Origin: Ewingella sp049889095
Lineage (GTDB): Bacteria; Pseudomonadota; Gammaproteobacteria; Enterobacterales; Enterobacteriaceae
Length of the DNA: 64,000 nt
NCBI GenBank assembly: GCA_049889095.1
Contig: JBLJFK010000009.1
Strand: one strand, 5' to 3'
The position numbers and the translations under genes are program-made. Position 1 is the first letter of the stretch, and the number at the start of each line of letters is the position of its first letter. Below the pieces are notes generated by a model. It saw nothing but the letters and a program-made list of their open reading frames with translations, was not told the origin of the DNA and ran no database searches. This document shows, piece by piece, positions 44,501-53,183 of the stretch.

Positions 44501-45826
44501 CTAGCTGCTGGCTGGCGCGGTATTATCCGCCGTTAATGGGGTGGCTTTTTCTGCTTCCTGTTGCAGCAACGTGCGCTCGTAAGCTTTCAGGAATGGGTAG
44601 TACATGACCGCCGATAACACCATGCAGAACAAGCACATGATCACCGGGCTAAACGCCCAGTTGGCGGCCCATGACGCTCCGATGGGCGCTGGCGTGGTCC
44701 ACGGCGTCAGCGACACGACCTGCGCAACCCAACCCAGTTTGGTGGCGGTATACGCAAAGACGGCGTTTAACATCGGCACAAAAATAAACGGCAGAAAAAA
44801 TACCGGGTTCATGATAATCGGCGCACCGAACAGAATCGGTTCGTTGATGTTGAAGAAGCTTGGCACCCCCCCCATTCTACCGATGGTTCGCAGGTGAATC
44901 GCTTTGCTGCGCAGCAGTAAAAAGGCCAGCGGCAACGTCGAGCCGACGCCGCCAATCAACAGGTAGTGATCCCAGAAGCCTTGCAGATAGATATGTGGCA
45001 GCGGCGCGCCGGTGGATAACGCAACCTGGTTCAGCGCCAGATTAGTCATCCAGAATGGATTCATGATGCCGGTAACAATCAGCGCACCATGAATACCGGC
45101 GAACCACAGCACCTGGCAGATAAACACCGAGATCAGAATCGCAGGCAGAGAGTCGGACGCAGACACCAACGGAGCGAGCAGTTGCATGATGGCTTCAGGG
45201 ATGATCATGCCGGTGCTAGCCTGAATAAACAGATTCAGCGGATGCAGCGTGGCAACGATCACGATCACCGGGATCAGAATTTCAAACGATCGCGCCACAC
45301 CGGTCGGCACCTCTTTCGGCAGGCGGATGGTGATGTTATGACGCTTGAGGAAGGCGTACATCTCGGTGGTATAAATCGAGGTGAGAATAGCGGTGAAAAT
45401 CCCCTCCCCGGAGAAGAACTGCGTCGAAATGTGCTTATCATGATAAGGCGCGGCCACCAGCAGAAAACCCATAAAAGCCAGTAAACCGGCCATGATTGGG
45501 TCAAGCTTGTAGTGTTTGCCGAGGCTGGCACCGATGCCCACCGAGATAAAAAATGTCATAACGCCCATGCTGAGATACCACGGCAGCATCAGTTCCTCGC
45601 GGTATTTCAGGGAGAGATTCAGCCAGCCACGGGCAAAACCGTTCGTGGTATCTGGCGAGAAAGGGGGAAAGATAAACACCAGCATAAAAGAGCCGATGAT
45701 CATAAACGGCAGCGCGGCAATAAAACCGTCGCGGATAGCAATCACATGCCGCTGCTGGCCGACGGCGCCGGCCAGGGGCGTGATGTGTTTTTCGATGACG
45801 TTAACCATCGACTGATAAGCGCTCAT
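44501..45826 (-). CDS. PTS EIIC, lactose/cellobiose type
   Basis: Membrane permease of a beta-glucoside PTS, 441 residues. Typical CelB/ChbC features: N-terminal RHVIAIRDGFIAALPFMIIGSFMLVFIFPPF, the ILISVFICQVLWFAGIHGALIV signature and FFNINEPILFGAPIIMNPVFFLPF. About ten hydrophobic segments. Its ATG overlaps the EIIB stop by 4 bp. Substrate probably cellobiose, salicin or arbutin-like glucosides. Confidence 0.92.
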   Translation of the reverse strand: MSAYQSMVNVIEKHITPLAGAVGQQRHVIAIRDGFIAALPFMIIGSFMLVFIFPPFSPDTTNGFARGWLNLSLKYREELMLPWYLSMGVMTFFISVGIGASLGKHYKLDPIMAGLLAFMGFLLVAAPYHDKHISTQFFSGEGIFTAILTSIYTTEMYAFLKRHNITIRLPKEVPTGVARSFEILIPVIVIVATLHPLNLFIQASTGMIIPEAIMQLLAPLVSASDSLPAILISVFICQVLWFAGIHGALIVTGIMNPFWMTNLALNQVALSTGAPLPHIYLQGFWDHYLLIGGVGSTLPLAFLLLRSKAIHLRTIGRMGGVPSFFNINEPILFGAPIIMNPVFFLPFIFVPMLNAVFAYTATKLGWVAQVVSLTPWTTPAPIGASWAANWAFSPVIMCLFCMVLSAVMYYPFLKAYERTLLQQEAEKATPLTADNTAPASS

Positions 45827-46146
45827 ACGCGGCTTCCTTCCTGTTCAATCAGCGCCAGGGCGTGATCCAGTACTTTCTCACCGCGCTGCATGCCGTAATC
45901 CATCATGTCAATGGTGACGACCGGAATATTGAATTCAGCCGCTTTGGCTGATAAATCCGCTTGCATGTAGCGGATCTGCGGGCCGAGCAACACAACCTGA
46001 TAGTCGCGAAATTTCTCTTCGAACTCGCTGGCCCCGAAAGCAGCAATCTCTACTTCGTCGCCGCGCGCCTGCGCCACGTCGTTCATCTTGCGGACCAGCA
46101 TACTGGTCGACATTCCCGCCGCACAACAAAGCATGATTTTTTTCAT
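45823..46146 (-). CDS. PTS EIIB, lactose/cellobiose type
   Basis: 107-residue cytoplasmic EIIB that passes phosphate to the incoming sugar. MKKIMLCCAAGMSTSMLVRKM carries the phospho-Cys (Cys7 or Cys8) followed by the phosphate loop AAGMSTSM, and GPQIRYMQADLSAKA is a family hallmark. First gene of the cassette. No EIIA gene is present in the cassette; phosphate must come from an EIIA encoded elsewhere. Confidence 0.93.
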   Translation of the reverse strand: MKKIMLCCAAGMSTSMLVRKMNDVAQARGDEVEIAAFGASEFEEKFRDYQVVLLGPQIRYMQADLSAKAAEFNIPVVTIDMMDYGMQRGEKVLDHALALIEQEGSRV

Positions 46147-46215
46147 AGTGCTTCACTCCAGTGATGGTTAAGGGGCTGCCCAGTTAATGAGATGCCACCA
46201 CCATTGGAGTCATTT

Positions 46216-46231
46216 TGGAAACCGGTTTCCA
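46216..46231. promoter_or_regulatory. LacI-family operator of the beta-glucoside cassette
   Basis: TGGAAACCGGTTTCCA, a perfect 16-bp palindrome 70 bp upstream of the EIIB ATG, is nearly the AscG operator (TGAAACCGGTTTCA). Probably bound by the regulator at 42158-43078. Confidence 0.8.
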
Positions 46232-46363
46232 CCCTTTAAAATAGAGAATGGGATCACGTTCAAAAATTGAACACTGGCGTGAACAAGGCTGTGAATACCA
46301 TCACGGAACGGGGTGAAATTTCGGCAAATTGCACGGGGAAAGACTATGCGGCAGGAAGTCGAG

Positions 46364-46392
46364 CAAAAAAATGGGCAACCTGCGTTGCCCAT
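46364..46392 (-). terminator. Intrinsic terminator of yhhW
   Basis: On the minus strand ATGGGCAAC, loop GCAG, GTTGCCCAT then TTTTTTTG; 9-bp perfect stem, 27 bp past the yhhW stop. Confidence 0.92.
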
Positions 46393-46418
46393 CGTTATAC
46401 AGCAGCATGTTAAAGCGA

Positions 46419-47114
46419 TCAGACCGGCGGCAGATTAAACAGCAAGATTTCACTGTCTTCATCGGCATGCACCGACAAGGTTGCTTCATCCCAAATGGCC
46501 AGAGCATCACTTAGGCCCGCTTTCTGACCGTTGATGGATACCGTGCCTTTTACCACCTGGACCCACACGCGGCGCTCAGGCTGAATCTGATAAACAGACT
46601 GCTCATCTTTCTTCATGGCCCAGCGTGACAGCTCCATATCCTGGAACACTTTCAGCGAGCCATCGCGAGCATCAGGTGACAACACCAGTTGACGGCCCTG
46701 CGGCTCGTCGAACAGGCGTTGCTCGTAACGCGGCTCGATGCCTTTAGTTTCAGGAATGATCCAGATCTGATACAGATGCAATTTCTTGTCTTTATTGCCG
46801 TTGTACTCGGAGTGTGTAACGCCGGTACCGGCGCTCATAATCTGGAATTCACCCGCATGAATCTGCTCTTTGTTACCCATGCTGTCCTGGTGTTCCACGG
46901 TGCCTTCCAGCACATAGGTCAGAATTTCCATGTCTTTGTGCGGATGCTTACCAAAACCCTGCCCCGCGTCGATGAAATCTTCATTGATAACCCGCAGTGC
47001 GGAGAAACCCATAAAGTTTGCATCATGGTAATCGGCGAAAGAAAAAGTGTGCCAGCTGTCGAGCCAGCCATGGTTGGCGTGACCGCGTTCTTGTGCTTTG
47101 CGTAAGTAGATCAT
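46419..47114 (-). CDS. yhhW: Pirin-family quercetin 2,3-dioxygenase
   Basis: Bicupin pirin-like protein; E. coli YhhW oxidises quercetin in vitro, physiological role unclear. The start is the ATG at 47114 (MIYLRKAQERGHANHGWLDS, 231 aa, same as E. coli), preceded by GAGGAGAG; a TTG two codons earlier is less likely. Metal ligands sit in GKHPHKDMEILTYVLEGTVEHQD (HxH, then His and Glu). Normally next to gntR; here separated by the PTS cassette. Confidence 0.93.
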   Translation of the reverse strand: MIYLRKAQERGHANHGWLDSWHTFSFADYHDANFMGFSALRVINEDFIDAGQGFGKHPHKDMEILTYVLEGTVEHQDSMGNKEQIHAGEFQIMSAGTGVTHSEYNGNKDKKLHLYQIWIIPETKGIEPRYEQRLFDEPQGRQLVLSPDARDGSLKVFQDMELSRWAMKKDEQSVYQIQPERRVWVQVVKGTVSINGQKAGLSDALAIWDEATLSVHADEDSEILLFNLPPV

Positions 47115-47277
47115 GTTCAACTCTCCTCAATGTTTTCTCTAGTCTAGTCAACGGCTGAGAATAAGAAAGCGTAAAAATCTCACTCCTCTATTCAAAAAAA
47201 ATGAACAATCGCAGCTAGCTAAATTCAAAGGATTTGTTGGAGATTTTGAGGAGAGAGAAACAGATTTGCACTAAATA

Positions 47278-47359
47278 ATTCGAGGCACAGGAAGGCGGCA
47301 AGTAAGTGATTCGGGTGAACGCGCGTAGCCAACGCATTTGTGGTTCGAAGTATGACGGG
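47278..47359. repeat. Truncated ERIC element
   Basis: About 82 bp with imperfect terminal inverted repeats (AATTCGAGGCACAGG; right end TTTGTGGTTCGAAGTATGACGGG) and the ERIC segment AAGTAAGTGATTCGGGTGAA. The central palindrome (GAGCTTAC side) seen in the copy at 25416-25616 is missing. It abuts the 3' end of ryhB. Confidence 0.75.
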
Positions 47360-47361
47360 CA

Positions 47362-47469
47362 AAAAAAAGCCAGCTCTAGGCTGGCTAAGTAAAACTGGAA
47401 GCAATGTGAGCAATGTCGTGCATTCATGGGGACCCGTTTGACCATGGTGTGTGGCCATCCCCGGAACAC
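47362..47469 (-). ncRNA. ryhB: RyhB, iron-responsive small RNA
   Basis: Hfq-dependent small RNA that represses mRNAs of iron-using proteins when iron is low. The minus strand contains the RyhB core, GCACGACATTGCTCACATTG then CTTCCAGT, identical to the E. coli pairing region, followed by ACTTAGCCAGC, loop CTAGA, GCTGGCTTTTTTTT as Rho-independent terminator. The 5' hairpin differs from E. coli, so the start (about 47469) is inferred from the promoter. Location beside yhhY is conserved. Confidence 0.93.
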
Positions 47470-47474
47470 ATGGC

Positions 47475-47505
47475 AATAATAATCATTATCATTCGCACTT
47501 GTAAA
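47475..47505 (-). promoter_or_regulatory. ryhB promoter with Fur box
   Basis: On the minus strand TTTACA (47505-47500), 18-bp spacer, TATTAT (47481-47476). Overlapping the -10, AATGATAATGATTATTATT (47493-47475) is a good Fur box of GATAAT-type repeats, so Fe-Fur would block RNA polymerase. Confidence 0.85.
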
Positions 47506-47605
47506 GAATTATTTTGCGCCAACAGATCATTTGACTCTGACGAAAAGACAGATAAATTAAGAGGTTATTCCAATAATAACCACAATAACAAGAGAGGGAG
47601 TCATT

Positions 47606-48109
47606 ATGAGCGAGATTATCATCCGTCACTCTGAAATCGGAGATGCCGCACAGCTACATCAACTTTACGTTCAGACTCCGCTCTACACCGACACCCTACA
47701 CCTGCCCTTCTCGCCCTCAACCACCTGGGAAAAACGTCTGAGTGAAACGGTGCCAGGAACCTTTAGCCTGGTAGCCTGCGACGGGGAACACATCGCCGGG
47801 CAAATCACGTTGCAGGTCGATGCCTCGCTGCGCCGCCGCCACGTCGCCACTTTCGGCATGGGCGTAGATTGTCACTATCAAGGCCGCGGCGTTGGCAGCC
47901 AGTTACTCAACGCCATCACCGACCTCTGCGACAACTGGCTGAACATCCGCCGCATCGAACTCACCGTTTTCACCGATAATACCGCCGCGCTGGCGCTGTA
48001 CCGGAAATTCGGTTTTGAAATCGAAGGCACCAGCCCATGCTTCGCGGTACGCGATGGCAAGTTTGTGGATGTTCACTCCATGGGGAGAATAAAGGCGGAA
48101 ATGACTTAA
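47606..48109 (+). CDS. yhhY: GNAT acetyltransferase YhhY (L-amino acid N-acetyltransferase)
   Basis: 167 residues; E. coli YhhY (AaaT) acetylates L-phenylalanine and L-methionine. GNAT features: MSEIIIRHSEIGDAAQLHQLY at the start, the acetyl-CoA loop CHYQGRGVGSQLLNAITDLCD (Q/RxxGxG/A) and VFTDNTAALALYRKFGFEIEGT. GAGAGGGAG precedes the ATG. Neighbour to ryhB, as in E. coli. Confidence 0.92.
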   Translation: MSEIIIRHSEIGDAAQLHQLYVQTPLYTDTLHLPFSPSTTWEKRLSETVPGTFSLVACDGEHIAGQITLQVDASLRRRHVATFGMGVDCHYQGRGVGSQLLNAITDLCDNWLNIRRIELTVFTDNTAALALYRKFGFEIEGTSPCFAVRDGKFVDVHSMGRIKAEMT

Positions 48110-48225
48110 CGCCATGTCAGTTATGCCGTGCCTGGCAGGACGCGGCAACCACATCAATGTTTATACCTCGTTCACTGAATGCTGAATTCTGGTAAGGCCG
48201 ATATCGCCGCCGCATGGGTCCAGTA

Positions 48226-49482
48226 TTAGCACTCTCCCGCGACCACCTTATTACGTCCCGATGTTTTTGCGCGGTACAGAGCGTCATCCATGCGTTTGAA
48301 CAGGCTGGCGGAGTCCTCATTAACCTGATGTTGTGCGACACCGATACTCACCGTCAATTGTGGCTGATTAGGCAGAGAAAGTTGCTGAACGCTAGCACGC
48401 AGTGATTCCGCCACGTGCAATGCCCCTTGCAGGTTGGTCAGCGGTAGCAAGATAACGAACTCCTCCCCCCCCCAGCGAAACACCGTATCGCTGTCGCGAA
48501 TACCGGCCTCAAGCGCTCTTGCGAGCGAGATCAGCGCTTCGTCACCCTTGTGGTGGCCATGCTGATCGTTAATCGCTTTGAAGTGATCGGCATCTACCAG
48601 CATCAGGCTGAAATCTTGCGCAAAATATTGGTTCTTAGCATACGTCCGCTCAACCAGTTGCAAAAACTGACGACGGTTGCCGAGTCCCGTCAGCGCATCT
48701 CGCAGGGCAGCATGTTCCAACTCCTGCTCCAGACGCTTCTGTTCGGTAATGTCATGAATGATGCACAGCATCAACCGAACACCGTCCAGTACCACCGGAC
48801 CAGCATAAGTCTGTACGTGACGGAGATTACCGTCAGCCAGTTTATGAATAAAATTAAGGGGTTTGTGTCCGCCGGGAAGCCGGGCAATCTCATACATGAT
48901 TGGCAGGACATCACGGCCCATAACATTGATTTCCCAGGTATGTTTAAGGCACATCTCTTCGCGCGAGTAGCCATAAAAATGCGAAGCGGCCAGATTGGCA
49001 TATACGATCCGCCCTTCTGCCGCCGGGTCGATAAGCAGTATTGGTGCGGTATTGGTATGAAACAGACGCTCATAAAAACCACGCTCATCGTGGCAATTCG
49101 GCATGGCAGACCCCGTGTTCTGGCACGGACTGGCTACCGGAAGCGCTATGCCGAAGGCATTAATCCCTTCGAAAATAATCGTCGTTTCCTGCTTGTCGAA
49201 ATGCATCAGCGAGAGATGGCAGCTCAGCGGGAAGACGTTGCCTTCCCGTTCAACGGTCCAAATTTCGACGATTTGCTCATCTTTAAGTAGGGCAGGTAAA
49301 TAGGACTCCAATGATAGTTGGGCATGCGCTGAAAACTTCCCATTCCGCAGTTGCGCTAACTGACCGTGGACCGCCAGTTTTTCTGCAGCCGTATTGGCAA
49401 AAATGATTTGCTGGTTCTTTGGCGAAACAACCCAAACCGGAGTGCTCAAAATATTCAACGCGTCGAGGTGAAGTTGCAGCAT
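48226..49482 (-). CDS. Diguanylate cyclase with PAS sensor domains
   Basis: 418-residue cytoplasmic signalling enzyme making cyclic di-GMP from GTP. Two PAS-like regions (about residues 1-110 and 135-250; WVVSPKNQQIIFANTAAEKL, then ILLIDPAAEGRIVYANLAASHFYGYSREEM) and a GGDEF domain (about 255-418). The active site is GGEEF in VFRWGGEEFVILLPL, and an inhibitory RxxD site (RDSD) lies five residues before it, so product inhibition is likely. No membrane segments. Stands alone; ATG preceded by GGAGCG. Confidence 0.93.
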   Translation of the reverse strand: MLQLHLDALNILSTPVWVVSPKNQQIIFANTAAEKLAVHGQLAQLRNGKFSAHAQLSLESYLPALLKDEQIVEIWTVEREGNVFPLSCHLSLMHFDKQETTIIFEGINAFGIALPVASPCQNTGSAMPNCHDERGFYERLFHTNTAPILLIDPAAEGRIVYANLAASHFYGYSREEMCLKHTWEINVMGRDVLPIMYEIARLPGGHKPLNFIHKLADGNLRHVQTYAGPVVLDGVRLMLCIIHDITEQKRLEQELEHAALRDALTGLGNRRQFLQLVERTYAKNQYFAQDFSLMLVDADHFKAINDQHGHHKGDEALISLARALEAGIRDSDTVFRWGGEEFVILLPLTNLQGALHVAESLRASVQQLSLPNQPQLTVSIGVAQHQVNEDSASLFKRMDDALYRAKTSGRNKVVAGEC

Positions 49483-49915
49483 AGGCGCTCCAGAACATTG
49501 TTTAGCATAAAAACACCATACAGCGATTTCACGCTAATTAACCAATTTTCTGCGCCAAACAGGCCTGAAAGGCTTACCAGGCCAACTCAGGTGTATCAAC
49601 GTGGTAAAAACCAGACTCAATTTCGCAAAACTCTATTTTTTGAGGCTTATTAGGAATTCACGTTATGAATAAATTTGATACTTAATCAGTTCCTTAACTC
49701 AATGAAGAGTTAAATTTTTTATCACAGCCATCAATTTAATAAAATTTAATCAAGTAAAAAGAAAAGTGCCTTTAATTATAAATTACTAAGCATTTTATCG
49801 AACAAATCGAGTTTAGCTGAACCGCCCGCGCGTCAGTAATAAAATCAAGCATTAGCCTATTCATCTATAAGTGAATACAAGGTGTGGGAAATTGCATCCT
49901 GATTATTTCCACGTT
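49483..49915. other. Gene-free AT-rich leader region before the olsF Pho box
   Basis: About 430 AT-rich bases between the divergent diguanylate cyclase and olsF. Apart from upstream signals of the cyclase I see no gene or repeat. Confidence 0.4.
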
Positions 49916-49960
49916 CTGTCATTTCCCTGTAATTTCTCTGTCATGTGCGCTGCTTATGTT
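49916..49960 (+). promoter_or_regulatory. Pho box and -10 of olsF
   Basis: Three 11-bp direct repeats: CTGTCATTTCC (49916), CTGTAATTTCT (49927), CTGTCATGTGC (49938), each with the PhoB heptamer CTGTMAT. The last heptamer ends 10 bp before TATGTT (49955-49960), the exact PhoB-class promoter spacing in which the Pho box replaces the -35. Confidence 0.9.
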
Positions 49961-49987
49961 CTGAGTAACTTAACCGGAGGACATCCT

Positions 49988-51688
49988 ATGTTCAGCATGG
50001 ATACCGTACTTCAGGATTTAGACCCACAGCGTATTACCCCTCCCTGGCAGCGCAACCTGTTAAAAACCCTATTTCATGAAAAAGAATTTCATCAGTTGGC
50101 GGACCAAAACCGCCATCTCAAAGGCATGGACATGGTAGAGCAGGTGCTGGAATATTTCGATATTCGCTGCGAACTGGCCGAGCGCGACCTCGAACAAATC
50201 CCCAGTTATGGCCCGGTAGTCGTAATAGCCAACCACCCTATTGGTACACTGGACGGGCTGGCGCTGCTGCACGCCATCGCATCGGTACGCCCCGATGTCA
50301 AAGTAGTCGCGAACCGCCTGTTATCGCGGGTGGAGTCGCTCAACAGCCTGATGATTCCGGTGGACAACATGGGCAGCCGCACCCAGCGATCGCAGGTGTC
50401 GGCAATGCAGGAACATCTGGAAAACCAGGGCGTGCTGATTGTCTTTCCGGCTGGCGAAGTGTCACGCCTGACGTCAAAAGGCGTGCGCGATGGTCGCTGG
50501 CATACCGGATTTATCCGCATGGCAGCCAAAGTCCGTGCGCCGATTGTGCCGGTACATATCAGCGGTGCCAACAGCGCACTGTTTTATCTAAGCTCGCTGA
50601 TTTACCGCCCACTCTCCTCACTATTACTGGTACGCGAGATGTTTCGCCAACGCGGCAACTGCCTGAAATTACAGATTGGCGCGCGAGTTCCTTACGCCAG
50701 TTGGCATGATGGTCATACCCACGCCAACGATCTGGCCGAACGTTTTCGTCGCCACGTGTACCGTCTTGGGCAGGGCAAAGAGGGATTATTTCAGTCGGAG
50801 TCGGCCATTGCCCGCGCCGAAGATCGCGCGGTGCTGAAACGTGCGCTGGAAAGCAGCGAGAAACTGGGCCAGACGCCGGACGGCAAACTGATCTATTTGT
50901 ACCGGCGCAATGGTGAGGATTATGTACCCGTGCTGCGCGAGCTTGGCCGCCTGCGCGAAATCGCCTTCCGCGCCGTGGGGGAAGGCAGCGGACGCCGCCG
51001 CGATCTAGATAGCTACGACGATGAGTATTATCATCTGGTGTTATGGGACCCGCAGGGTTTAGAGATCGTCGGTGCATACCGTTTTATTCCTACCGCAGGG
51101 CTCGTTAATCAGAAAGGTTTAGAGAGTATTTACAGCCAGAGTTTGTTCAATTACGGAAATCAGATGGACCCTATTCTGGCACAGGGTATTGAGCTGGGGC
51201 GCAGCTTTATTCAACCCGCTTATTGGGGCAAACGCGGGCTCGATTATCTGTGGTTAGGCATCGGCGCGTATCTGGCGAAATATCCACAAACCCGCTATTT
51301 ATTCGGGCCGGTGTCAATCTCAGGTGGCTTACCCCTGGTCGCCCGTGACCTGCTGATCGCATTTTACCGGATCTATTTCGCCCCCACGCTGCCGCTTGCG
51401 ACATCCCGAACCCCTTATCCGGCATCACTGCCGGACGTGCTGGCACAGTTTTCCGGTGATGATTACCTGCAGGATTTGCAGCGCCTGAAGCGACTATTAA
51501 GCAATTTAGGATGCAGCATTCCGCCACTTTATAAACAATATTCAGAACTTTGCGAAACCGGCGGCGTACAGTTTATTGATTTCGGCTCCGATCCGGCGTT
51601 CAATCATTGCATCGACGGGCTGGTACTGGTTGATCTTCACCAGTTAAAAGCGGCAAAGTTTGAGCGCTATATTGGCGTGCACCAGTGA
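49988..51688 (+). CDS. olsF: Bifunctional ornithine lipid synthase (OlsF type)
   Basis: Makes the phosphorus-free membrane lipid ornithine lipid by N-acylating and then O-acylating ornithine. The start is the ATG at 49988 (MFSMDTVLQDLDPQRI, 566 aa) behind GGAGGACATCCT; longer frames run into the promoter. N-terminal PlsC-like O-acyltransferase (about 1-265): VVIANHPIGTLDG and VLIVFPAGEVSRL. C-terminal GNAT-like N-acyltransferase (about 310-566): VLWDPQGLEIVGAYRFIP, ELGRSFIQPAYWG, FGPVSISGGLP. This order matches OlsF of Serratia. PhoB control is indicated by the upstream box. Confidence 0.93.
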   Translation: MFSMDTVLQDLDPQRITPPWQRNLLKTLFHEKEFHQLADQNRHLKGMDMVEQVLEYFDIRCELAERDLEQIPSYGPVVVIANHPIGTLDGLALLHAIASVRPDVKVVANRLLSRVESLNSLMIPVDNMGSRTQRSQVSAMQEHLENQGVLIVFPAGEVSRLTSKGVRDGRWHTGFIRMAAKVRAPIVPVHISGANSALFYLSSLIYRPLSSLLLVREMFRQRGNCLKLQIGARVPYASWHDGHTHANDLAERFRRHVYRLGQGKEGLFQSESAIARAEDRAVLKRALESSEKLGQTPDGKLIYLYRRNGEDYVPVLRELGRLREIAFRAVGEGSGRRRDLDSYDDEYYHLVLWDPQGLEIVGAYRFIPTAGLVNQKGLESIYSQSLFNYGNQMDPILAQGIELGRSFIQPAYWGKRGLDYLWLGIGAYLAKYPQTRYLFGPVSISGGLPLVARDLLIAFYRIYFAPTLPLATSRTPYPASLPDVLAQFSGDDYLQDLQRLKRLLSNLGCSIPPLYKQYSELCETGGVQFIDFGSDPAFNHCIDGLVLVDLHQLKAAKFERYIGVHQ

Positions 51689-51744
51689 TGACTTTCCGCG
51701 CTTCTCCGCGCGTTCTGATAACCTGAACGTCGCTATCTATCCGA

Positions 51745-51770
51745 AAAGGCTCAGCATGCTGAGCTTTTTT
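51745..51770. terminator. Terminator between olsF and the serine hydrolase gene
   Basis: GCTCAGCA/TGCTGAGC (51749-51764) followed by TTTTTT on the plus strand, preceded by AAAA; works for olsF and plausibly for the convergent gene ending at 51769. Confidence 0.85.
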
Positions 51771-52974
51771 AATTGCAGGTTCCGCGGTAATCGTCCGCCA
51801 TGGCCATTTTCAGCAGCAAATCATGGCCGATATAGTTGCTCCAGTTGAATGAATTCTGCAATACAACAACCGCATTTTTATGCTTTTTATCGAAACCAAT
51901 ATAACTGGAATAACCGCCGATATACCCAACCTGATAAGTTATGGTTTGATTATCTTTATAGTCTGTAACCCATGCGATATTAGCCGCTTCGATCTTTCTC
52001 TGGAAATAAATTTCTTCAGAGACTCGTATTGCCGAATTAAGATCGCTGCTTTGTGAGTCAGAAATATGAGCGCGCAGATATTTCATCAAATCATCAACGT
52101 TGCTATACAGGTTAGCGGCTGCGACCATATTGTTGGTGAAATACCAGTCGGGAACCACATCCCCACGACGGATAAACTTCGGCTGATCGCCCGCATGGCC
52201 AATCGCGCGATAAGGATAGGCTTTTAACGTTGGACCATGAAAGCTGGTACTGCCCATTTTCAACGAGTTGAATATAAAGTCATAAGACAACTGCTGGATG
52301 TCTTCTCCCGTTTTCAACTTGAGGATATAACCCAAAAGAGCATAGCCCAGATTAGAATACAGAGGCACCCGTTTTTGCGGCCTTTGGAATGAGGACAAAT
52401 CATTCACTACAGAATCGCTGTCCAGCACATTATAGAAATTGTCGCCGGTATACAAATACTTGAGAAAGCTCTGCAACATGTCTTTATTCATGTTTTGTCT
52501 GGGTAAACCGGAGGTGTGGGTCGCCAGCTGCAACAACGTAATGTTCTTTGCATCATCGCTGAGAAGAATATTTTTCGGCAGTAAATCAGCCAGCTTATCG
52601 TCCCACTTCAGTTGCCCTTTAGCGACCAGTCCCGCCACCACCTCACCTGTCACACCTTTACTGATTGAACCCAGTGCAAACAGAGTCTCCCCATCAATTT
52701 TATAGCCATTCACCGAATTGGTATAACCATACCCCCAAGTTCGGGGCGCTCCATTGTTTCTGATAACACCAATCGCCAGACCGCTGGCTTTTTCCGTCTT
52801 CATATACTGACGAACGATGCCGTCGACCAACGCATCAATATTTTGGGTACAGGCGAGTTGCTTCACCTTGGGCGGGCTTTCATCAACCTGCATATCGGAT
52901 AACGTTCCGCACGACGTCAGAAGCAGAGGAAACATCACGCTTAGACCGGTAATTCTCCTTGTTATTTTTTTCAT
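51769..52974 (-). CDS. Beta-lactamase-fold serine hydrolase lipoprotein
   Basis: 401-residue exported protein of the class C beta-lactamase/penicillin-binding-like family. Signal peptide with a lipobox (LLLTSC, Cys22), so probably a lipoprotein. Catalytic SxxK is SISK in ALGSISKGVTGEV (about residue 104) and the YxN motif is YSN in VPLYSNLGYALLGY (about 209). The third KTG motif is replaced by a GG region (VGYIGGYSSYIG), as in esterase or peptidase members rather than true AmpC. Substrate unknown; a resistance role should not be assumed. Confidence 0.85.
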   Translation of the reverse strand: MKKITRRITGLSVMFPLLLTSCGTLSDMQVDESPPKVKQLACTQNIDALVDGIVRQYMKTEKASGLAIGVIRNNGAPRTWGYGYTNSVNGYKIDGETLFALGSISKGVTGEVVAGLVAKGQLKWDDKLADLLPKNILLSDDAKNITLLQLATHTSGLPRQNMNKDMLQSFLKYLYTGDNFYNVLDSDSVVNDLSSFQRPQKRVPLYSNLGYALLGYILKLKTGEDIQQLSYDFIFNSLKMGSTSFHGPTLKAYPYRAIGHAGDQPKFIRRGDVVPDWYFTNNMVAAANLYSNVDDLMKYLRAHISDSQSSDLNSAIRVSEEIYFQRKIEAANIAWVTDYKDNQTITYQVGYIGGYSSYIGFDKKHKNAVVVLQNSFNWSNYIGHDLLLKMAMADDYRGTCN

Positions 52975-53118
52975 TACGTTGATTTTTAAGGCCTAATGAC
53001 GTGAGGATAATAACGGATGCACAACAGATAACCTTGCCATAACAAAGTTTGTGTCCTATTTGGCCGATTGCAGGCCGGAGACTGGGTTATTTCTACAAAA
53101 TTTTCAATGAAAAAGTCT

Positions 53119-53158
53119 AAAAAAAACCCCCATCGCTGGATATCCAGCGATGGGGGTT
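53119..53158 (-). terminator. Strong terminator of the M48 gene
   Basis: A perfect 34-nt palindrome (53125-53158, 17-bp arms reading AACCCCCATCGCTGGAT) with a T run on the minus strand, 26 bp past the metalloprotease stop. Confidence 0.9.
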
Positions 53159-53183
53159 CATTTCATGTGTGGCAGTGGTGTAT

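Noticed and set aside
47413..47634. 73-codon plus-strand frame over the ryhB promoter
   Set aside because: It overlaps ryhB and its Fur box on the opposite strand and has no protein-family features.
51769..52974. AmpC beta-lactamase resistance gene
   Set aside because: The SxxK and YxN motifs are present, but the KTG motif is absent and a lipobox is present; a resistance function is not supported.
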